Assembly: GCA_023436025.1 (NCBI GenBank) | Contig: JAEZKX010000343.1 | Location: 1-12,299, forward strand | Origin: Pseudomonadota bacterium | GTDB lineage: Bacteria; Pseudomonadota; Gammaproteobacteria; Burkholderiales; Burkholderiaceae_C | Length of the DNA stretch: 12,299 nucleotides | Direction: 5' to 3' | Shown: piece after piece, positions 7,647 through 12,299 of the stretch | How the letters are laid out: each line of letters opens with the position of its first letter | Numbering within the stretch: the first letter of the stretch is position 1 | Notes under the pieces: model-generated | The model's input: only the letters and a program-made list of their open reading frames with translations | What the model was told of the DNA's origin: nothing | Databases searched by the model: none | Program-made: the position numbers and the translations under genes

Positions 7647-7673
7647 TTGAATCAGCGCGGACTGCCGCAAAAT
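7647..7673 (+). promoter_or_regulatory. Candidate prlC promoter
   Basis: TTGAAT (7647-7652) and CAAAAT (7668-7673) are 15 bases apart, a short spacer. Transcription would start at or next to the ATG at 7681, giving a leaderless message. That would fit the odd position of the purine run AGGGGG, which touches the ATG and cannot work as a normal Shine-Dalgarno site. A second -10-like GACAAT (7608-7613) lacks a -35 partner. Confidence 0.25.
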
Positions 7674-7680
7674 CAGGGGG

Positions 7681-9702
7681 ATGAGCAACCCCCTCCTCGA
7701 CTTCAACGACCTTCCCCTGTTCGACGCGGTGCGGCCGGAACACGTCGCCCCGGCGCTGGATGAACTGCTGGGCCAGGCGGACCAGGCGCTGGCGACCGTC
7801 ACGGCGCCGGAGTTCCCGGCCGACTGGAACGCGATCGCGAAGGTGCTGGACGTCGCCACCGAGCGGCTTGGTCGGGCCTGGGGGGTGGTGGGCCATCTCA
7901 ATGCGGTGGCCGACACGCCGCAGCTGCGCGCGGCCTACAACGAAGCCCTGCCCCGCGTGACCGAGTTCTGGACCCGGCTGGGCGCCAGCGAGGCGCTGTT
8001 CGCCAAGTACAAGGCCATCGATGCCGCGGCGCTCGGCGCCGAGCAGCGCCAGGCCCTGAAGAATGCGCTGCGCAATTTCAAGTTGTCCGGCGCCGAGCTG
8101 GAAGGCGCGGCCAAGGAACGCTTCGCCGCCATCCAGGAGCGCCAGGCGGAGCTGAGCCAGAAGTTCAGCGAGCACGCGCTCGACGCCACCGATGTCTTCG
8201 CCTACTACGCCGACGAGGACGAGCTCGAGGGCGTTCCGCCAGACGTGGTGCAGGCGGCCCGGGCTGCTGCCGAGGCCGAGGGCAAGGCCGGCTACAAGCT
8301 CACGCTGAAGATGCCCAGCTACCTGCCGGTCATGCAGTTCGGCCACAAGCGCACGCTGCGCGAGCGCCTCTACCGCGCCTATGTCACCCGCGCCAGCGAC
8401 CAGGGCGATCCGAAGTTCGACAACAGCGCGCTGATCCGCGAGATCCTCGCCCTGCGCCAGGAAGAGGCGCGGCTGCTGGGTTTCGCCAACTTCGCCGAGG
8501 TGTCGGTGGTCAGCAAGATGGCGGAGTCGCCGGCGCAGGTGATCCAGTTCCTGCGCGACCTCGCCCACCGGGCTCGCCCGCATGCCCTGAAGGACGTCGA
8601 GGACATGCGCCGCTTCGCCGCCGAAGAACTGGGCATCGCCGACCCGCAGGCCTGGGACTGGGCCTACATCGGGGAGAAGCTCAAGGAGGCGCGCTATGCC
8701 TTCAGCGAGCAGGAGGTCAAGCAGTACTTCCCGGCGCCCAAGGTGCTGGCCGGCCTGTTCAAGATCGTCGAGACGCTGTTCGAGGTGGAGATCCGCCGCG
8801 ACTACGCGCCGGCCTGGCACCCGGCGGTGGAGTTCTACCGCATCGAGCGCGGCGGCCAGCTGGTAGGCCAGTTCTACCTGGACCCGAGTGCCCGCACCGG
8901 CAAGCGTGGCGGCGCCTGGATGGACGACGTGCGCGCCCGCTGGCTGCGTCCCGACGACGGCCGGCTGCAGACGCCCGTGGCGCACCTGGTGTGCAACTTC
9001 GCCGAGGGCGTGGACGGCAAGCCGCCGCTGCTGACACACGACGACGTCATCACCCTGTTCCACGAGACCGGCCACGGCCTGCACCACATGCTCACGCAGG
9101 TCAACGAGCGCGATGTCTCGGGCATCAGCGGCGTCGAATGGGACGCCGTGGAGCTGCCCAGCCAGTTCATGGAGAACTTCTGCTGGGAATGGGGCGTGCT
9201 GAAGTACATGACCGCGCACGTCGAGACCGGCGAGCCGCTGCCGCGCCCGCTGTTCGACAAAATGCTGGCCGCCAAGAACTTCCAGAGCGGCCTGGCGACC
9301 CTGCGCCAGATCGAGTTCGCGCTGTTCGACATGCTGCTGCACACCGAACACGACCCGCTGGCCGACTTCATGCCGCTGCTGCAGAAGGTGCGCGACGAGG
9401 TGTCCGTGCTGCATCCGCCAGCCTTCAACCGCATGGCCCACACCTTCAGCCACATCTTCGCGGGCGGCTATGCGGCGGGCTACTACAGCTACAAGTGGGC
9501 CGAGGTGCTGAGCGCCGACGCCTATGCGGCCTTCGAGGAGACGGCCGGCGCGGACGGCATGCCCAGCGTGCAAACCGGGCGAAAATACCGCAAGGCCATC
9601 CTGGAGGCCGGGGGCAGCCGCCCCGCCATGGAGTCGTTCAAGGCGTTCCGTGGCCGGGAGCCGACACTCGACGCTCTGTTGCGGCACCAGGGAATGGGCT
9701 GA
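7681..9702 (+). CDS. prlC: Oligopeptidase A, M3 family zinc metallopeptidase
   Basis: This cytoplasmic zinc endopeptidase degrades short peptides, including cleaved signal peptides, after larger proteases have acted. The product has 673 residues (E. coli OpdA/PrlC has 680). The zinc site is HETGH (461-465) with the third ligand Glu491 in VELPSQFMENF, the spacing expected for M3 enzymes. The N-terminal two thirds is the helical region that encloses the channel. No signal peptide is present. The start matches the family: MSNPLLDF aligns with the MTNPLL start of E. coli OpdA. There is no usable Shine-Dalgarno site at normal spacing. It follows palindrome B and the tandem repeats, and a small exported glutaredoxin-like gene follows after 35 bases. 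The subfamily choice (OpdA rather than dipeptidyl carboxypeptidase) is supported by length and the N-terminus. Confidence 0.94.
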   Translation: MSNPLLDFNDLPLFDAVRPEHVAPALDELLGQADQALATVTAPEFPADWNAIAKVLDVATERLGRAWGVVGHLNAVADTPQLRAAYNEALPRVTEFWTRLGASEALFAKYKAIDAAALGAEQRQALKNALRNFKLSGAELEGAAKERFAAIQERQAELSQKFSEHALDATDVFAYYADEDELEGVPPDVVQAARAAAEAEGKAGYKLTLKMPSYLPVMQFGHKRTLRERLYRAYVTRASDQGDPKFDNSALIREILALRQEEARLLGFANFAEVSVVSKMAESPAQVIQFLRDLAHRARPHALKDVEDMRRFAAEELGIADPQAWDWAYIGEKLKEARYAFSEQEVKQYFPAPKVLAGLFKIVETLFEVEIRRDYAPAWHPAVEFYRIERGGQLVGQFYLDPSARTGKRGGAWMDDVRARWLRPDDGRLQTPVAHLVCNFAEGVDGKPPLLTHDDVITLFHETGHGLHHMLTQVNERDVSGISGVEWDAVELPSQFMENFCWEWGVLKYMTAHVETGEPLPRPLFDKMLAAKNFQSGLATLRQIEFALFDMLLHTEHDPLADFMPLLQKVRDEVSVLHPPAFNRMAHTFSHIFAGGYAAGYYSYKWAEVLSADAYAAFEETAGADGMPSVQTGRKYRKAILEAGGSRPAMESFKAFRGREPTLDALLRHQGMG

Positions 9703-9704
9703 GC

Positions 9705-9710
9705 TATAAC
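9705..9710 (+). promoter_or_regulatory. Candidate -10 box for the glutaredoxin-like gene
   Basis: TATAAC, five of six to consensus, lies three bases after the prlC stop and would give a leader of about 20 bases carrying a strong Shine-Dalgarno site. No convincing -35 box is found at normal spacing, so read-through from prlC may be as important. Confidence 0.3.
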
Positions 9711-9737
9711 AACTGGATTCCAACGGAGGTACAGCCG

Positions 9738-10388
9738 ATGTCCCGTGTTCGTCGTTCGGGCCTTGCCGCACTCGCGGCCGCGGCCGCCCTGGCTGCCGCC
9801 AGCGCGGGCGCCCAGCAGGTCTATCGCATCGTCGGTCCCGACGGCCGCGTGACCTTTTCCGACAAGCCGCCGGTCGAAGGCCGCGCCACCGCGGCGCCGG
9901 CGGCGGCCACGCCCGCCGCCGGCGGACGTGGAGGCGCCCTGCCCTTCGAGCTGCGCACCGTTGCCAGCCGCTTCCCCGTCACCCTGTACACGGGCGACCA
10001 GTGCGCGCCCTGCACCAGCGGGCGCAGTTTCCTGCAGGCGCGCGGCATCCCCTTCACCGAGCGCACCATCACGACGAGCGAGGACGCCGCGGCGCTGGCG
10101 CGCCTGAGCGGGGGCAACCAGCTGCCGCTGCTGACCATCGGCGGCCAGCAGCTCAAGGGCTATTCCGACGCGGAGTGGACGCAATACCTCGACGCCGCCG
10201 GCTATCCGAAGACCTCGCAGCTGCCTGCCAGCTACCGCAACCCGGCCCCCGCGCCGCTGGTGGCGGTGCAGCAGGCGCCGGTGCCGGCAACGCCGGTCGC
10301 CGAGACGGCGCAGCAGCAGGCCGCGCCGGCCGATCCGGCGCCCGCGTCCGGCCCTGCACCGTCGAATCCGGCCGGCATCCGCTTCTGA
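9738..10388 (+). CDS. Exported DUF4124 and glutaredoxin-like thiol protein
   Basis: A 216-residue protein with a Sec-type signal peptide (residues 1-25: basic MSRVRR, an Ala/Leu core, and probable cleavage after ASAGA). A short DUF4124-like segment follows (about 27-45, VYRIVGPDGRVTFSDKPP), then an Ala/Gly/Pro linker. A glutaredoxin-like domain (about 78-155) has the active-site pair Cys89 and Cys92 in CAPC and a cis-Pro site at Pro130 in NQLPLL. A low-complexity Pro/Ala/Gln tail (about 168-212) ends the chain. Family knowledge suggests a thiol-disulfide role; the signal peptide places it in the periplasm, where its reductant is unknown. GGAGGT (9725-9730) seven bases before the ATG fixes the start. 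It lies 35 bases after prlC and converges on rpiA. The exact substrate cannot be told. Confidence 0.88.
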   Translation: MSRVRRSGLAALAAAAALAAASAGAQQVYRIVGPDGRVTFSDKPPVEGRATAAPAAATPAAGGRGGALPFELRTVASRFPVTLYTGDQCAPCTSGRSFLQARGIPFTERTITTSEDAAALARLSGGNQLPLLTIGGQQLKGYSDAEWTQYLDAAGYPKTSQLPASYRNPAPAPLVAVQQAPVPATPVAETAQQQAAPADPAPASGPAPSNPAGIRF

Positions 10389-10395
10389 ACCGGTG

Positions 10396-10414
10396 GGCCC
10401 GGCCGCGCCGGGCC
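10396..10414. terminator. Perfect G+C-only stem-loop between convergent genes
   Basis: GGCCCGGC and GCCGGGCC form an eight-base-pair perfect stem with the loop CGC, in the 30 bases between the stops of the glutaredoxin-like gene and rpiA. Being symmetric, it could act for both transcripts. There is no T-run on either side, so it is not a standard intrinsic terminator. It may instead pause polymerase or protect 3' ends. Confidence 0.5.
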
Positions 10415-10418
10415 GGCT

Positions 10419-11093
10419 TCAGGAGAAGTCCAGCGTCTGCACGCCCTCGGGGGTGCCCAGCAGGCACAAGGCGGCCTTCTGGTGGGCGAACACCCCCACC
10501 GTGACCACGCCCGGCCACTGGTTCACCTCGGTCTCGAAGGCCACCGGCTCGGCGATGCGCAGGCCGGTCACGTCCAGGATGTGCTGGCCGTTGTCGGTCA
10601 CCAGCGGCTGGCCGTCCTTCAGCCGCACCGTCGCCGTGCCGCCCATGGCCTGGAACTGGCGCACCAGGCGCTGCGTGGCCATGGGGATCACTTCCACCGG
10701 CAAGGGAAAGCGCCCCAGCACCTCGACCCGCTTGGAGGCGTCGGCAATGCAGATGAAGCGCCGCGACTGGGCCGCCACGATCTTCTCGCGCGTCAGCGCC
10801 GCGCCCCCGCCCTTGACCATGTGGCCGCGGCCGTCGATCTCGTCGGCGCCGTCGATGTAGACCGCCAGCTCACCCACCTCGTTGGCATCGAACACCCGGA
10901 TGCCCACGGCCCGCAGGCGCTCGGTGGACGCCTCCGAGCTGGAGACGGCGCCCGGAATCCGGTCGCGCACCTCCGCCAGGGCCTCGATGAACTTGTTGAC
11001 GGTGGAGCCGGTGCCGACCCCCACCACTTCGCCCAGTGGCACATGCGCCAGGGCCGCGCGGCCCACCAGCGTCTTGAGTTCGTCCTGCGTCAC
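10419..11093 (-). CDS. rpiA: Ribose-5-phosphate isomerase A
   Basis: RpiA interconverts ribose 5-phosphate and ribulose 5-phosphate in the non-oxidative pentose phosphate pathway, supplying ribose for nucleotides. The product has 224 residues (E. coli 219). The family signatures are present: GTGSTV (27-32), SSSEAST (51-57), DGADEID with Asp81 and Asp84, and KGGGAALTREK with Lys94 and Glu103. These four residues carry the same numbers as the E. coli active site, which supports the chosen start. The start codon is GTG. Its Shine-Dalgarno site is weak (GGGG about 10 bases upstream). The gene converges with the exported glutaredoxin-like gene and diverges from pyrD, with 40 bases between the start codons. 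Confidence 0.96.
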   Translation of the reverse strand: MTQDELKTLVGRAALAHVPLGEVVGVGTGSTVNKFIEALAEVRDRIPGAVSSSEASTERLRAVGIRVFDANEVGELAVYIDGADEIDGRGHMVKGGGAALTREKIVAAQSRRFICIADASKRVEVLGRFPLPVEVIPMATQRLVRQFQAMGGTATVRLKDGQPLVTDNGQHILDVTGLRIAEPVAFETEVNQWPGVVTVGVFAHQKAALCLLGTPEGVQTLDFS

Positions 11094-11101
11094 GCGACAA
11101 T
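11074..11101 (+). promoter_or_regulatory. Candidate pyrD promoter
   Basis: TTGAGT (11074-11079) and GACAAT (11096-11101) are 16 bases apart, each four of six to consensus. Transcription would begin near 11108, about 26 bases before pyrD. The -35 box lies inside the first codons of the divergent rpiA gene. The 12 bases CGACAATCCCCG at 11095-11106 also occur at 7607-7618 upstream of prlC. Confidence 0.35.
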
Positions 11102-11125
11102 CCCCGATTGATCTCCAAAGCCGGA

Positions 11126-11131
11126 ATTATC
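11126..11131 (-). promoter_or_regulatory. Candidate -10 box for rpiA
   Basis: GATAAT on the minus strand matches five of six consensus positions and would start rpiA about 26 bases before its GTG. No good -35 box lies at 16 to 18 bases. If real, the rpiA and pyrD transcripts would overlap at their 5' ends by about a dozen bases. Confidence 0.22.
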
Positions 11132-11133
11132 GG

Positions 11134-12186
11134 ATGTCCCTCCTCCCCTACGGCCTGGCCCGGCCTTTCCTGTTCGGGCTCGACCCGGAAACTGCGCACG
11201 ACCTGACGCTGGACGCGCTGGCCCGGGTGCAGCGCACGCCGCTCCAGCTGGCCTTTCGCAACAGTTTCGTCGACGATCCCGTGGAACTGGCCGGCCTGCG
11301 CTTTCCCAACCGTGTCGGCCTGGCCGCCGGACTCGACAAGAACGCCCGCTGCATCGACGCGCTGGGCGCGATGGGCTTCGGCTTCGTCGAGGTCGGCACG
11401 GTCACGCCCCGGCCGCAGCCGGGCAATCCCAAGCCGCGCATGTTCCGCCTGCCCGACGCCAACGCGCTGATCAACCGCCTGGGCTTCAACAACGACGGGC
11501 TGGACGCTTTCGTCGCCAACGTGCAGCGCGCAGGCTTTCGCCACCAGGGCCGGCTGCTGGGACTGAACATCGGCAAGAACGCCGCCACGCCCATCGAGCG
11601 GGCCACCGACGACTTCCTGGCCTGCCTGGAAGGCGTGTATCCGCATGCCGACTACGTGACGGTCAACATCTCCAGTCCCAACACCAAGAACCTGCGGGCC
11701 CTGCAGGCCGACGAGGCGCTGGACGCGCTGCTGTCTGCGGTGGCGGCCCGACGCGCCGAACTGGCGCAGCAGCATGGCCGGCGCGTTCCGCTGTTCGTCA
11801 AGATCGCCCCCGACCTCGACGTCCAGCAGGTGGAGGTGATCGCCGCCACCTTGCGGCGCCACGGCATGGACGGCGTGGTCGCCACCAACACCACCATCGC
11901 GCGCGACGCCGTGCGCGGCCTGCCGCACGCCGAGGAAACCGGCGGCCTGAGCGGCTCGCCGGTGCTCGAGGCGAGCAACCGCGTGATCGCGCAGCTGCGC
12001 GCCGCGCTGGGGCGCGGCTTCCCCATCATCGGCGTGGGCGGTATCCTCAGCGCCGAGGACGCGCTGTCCAAGCTGCAGGCGGGCGCCGACGTGGTGCAGC
12101 TCTACACGGGGCTGATCTACAAGGGGCCGGCGCTGGTCGACGAGGTGTCGCGCGCTTTCCAGCGCGAGGCGGCATTGCGCCGGTGA
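11134..12186 (+). CDS. pyrD: Dihydroorotate dehydrogenase (quinone), class 2
   Basis: PyrD oxidises dihydroorotate to orotate in pyrimidine synthesis and passes the electrons to membrane quinones through FMN. The 350-residue product has the class 2 features: an N-terminal extension with a helical membrane-facing segment (about 1-45), GLAAGLDKN (62-70), EVGTVTPRPQPGNPKPR (86-102), NRLGFNNDG (114-122), the catalytic serine region NISSPNT (178-184), and FMN-phosphate-binding glycines in IIGVGGI (298-304) with LYTGLIYKGP (323-332). A serine rather than a cysteine as base is typical of class 2. The start was chosen because MSLLPYGLARPFLF matches the usual class 2 beginning; no clear Shine-Dalgarno site precedes it. 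It is divergent from rpiA, and no other pyr gene is adjacent. Confidence 0.97.
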   Translation: MSLLPYGLARPFLFGLDPETAHDLTLDALARVQRTPLQLAFRNSFVDDPVELAGLRFPNRVGLAAGLDKNARCIDALGAMGFGFVEVGTVTPRPQPGNPKPRMFRLPDANALINRLGFNNDGLDAFVANVQRAGFRHQGRLLGLNIGKNAATPIERATDDFLACLEGVYPHADYVTVNISSPNTKNLRALQADEALDALLSAVAARRAELAQQHGRRVPLFVKIAPDLDVQQVEVIAATLRRHGMDGVVATNTTIARDAVRGLPHAEETGGLSGSPVLEASNRVIAQLRAALGRGFPIIGVGGILSAEDALSKLQAGADVVQLYTGLIYKGPALVDEVSRAFQREAALRR

Positions 12187-12299
12187 GAAGGCTTGGGGTC
12201 GTGGCGGCGCATGGCCGCCCTCCCCGGGGGCAGCGGCCCGCGCCGCCCTCGCCCAGGCACGCGAGCACCGCCTCGCCGATCGCCAGCGCGCTCGTGAGC
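12187..12299. other. Short tail with no identifiable gene
   Basis: These 113 G+C-rich bases follow pyrD. A six-base-pair stem GGCGGC/GCCGCC with a five-base loop (12203-12219) and a CCCCGGGG palindrome (12222-12229) could help end pyrD transcription, but there is no T-run. The only short plus-strand reading frame (12210-12296, 28 codons) has Arg/Pro-rich composition typical of chance frames. The 3' end of a minus-strand gene entering from the right cannot be excluded. Confidence 0.4.

Noticed and set aside
7036..9771. A 911-codon minus-strand open frame opposite prlC and folD.
   Set aside because: It is a mirror of strong codon bias in prlC and folD, spans the repeat and both genes, and shows no domain.
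12210..12296. A 28-codon plus-strand reading frame after pyrD.
   Set aside because: Arg/Pro-rich shadow composition, no ribosome binding site, no similarity I can recognise.

Overview
This is a G+C-rich chromosomal segment whose gene content points to a betaproteobacterium of the Burkholderiales, most likely the Comamonadaceae (Ramlibacter, Variovorax or Acidovorax type). That placement rests on protein family character and base composition only and is an inference. The window holds eight genes, one of them cut by the left edge. Most are housekeeping genes, and I see no phage, transposase, CRISPR array, toxin, tRNA or rRNA.

Layout. The left quarter is the pyruvate dehydrogenase operon on the minus strand: aceE (E1) followed by the start of aceF (E2, first lipoyl domain only). 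A 174-base divergent spacer separates aceE from a plus-strand pair, a membrane sensor histidine kinase with two PAS domains and a FixJ-type response regulator, whose stop and start codons overlap by four bases. Next come folD (one-carbon metabolism) and prlC (an M3 oligopeptidase), then a small exported glutaredoxin-like protein. It converges on rpiA (pentose phosphate pathway, minus strand, GTG start), which diverges in turn from pyrD (pyrimidine synthesis, plus strand). The last 113 bases hold nothing I can identify.

The structure that ordinary gene annotation does not explain is a pair of long imperfect palindromes flanking folD (6452-6560 and 7453-7570). Each has two 41-base arms that match at 35 positions. 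Each arm is built from four copies of a CGCAAA-like box with start-to-start spacing 9, 11, 9 bases, identical in both elements. The loops differ in length and sequence. They look like two copies of a dispersed, non-coding, hairpin-forming repeat. The second copy runs directly into three tandem 13-base repeats upstream of prlC.

How the genes may work together. AceE and AceF feed acetyl-CoA into central metabolism. The divergent two-component system sits where a pdhR-type regulator stands in some other bacteria, so it is a reasonable but unproven candidate for controlling aceEF or carbon flow. folD, rpiA and pyrD all feed nucleotide synthesis, but they are not one operon. Several genes (kinase, folD, prlC, pyrD, rpiA) lack a clear Shine-Dalgarno site, while aceE, aceF and the glutaredoxin-like gene have good ones.
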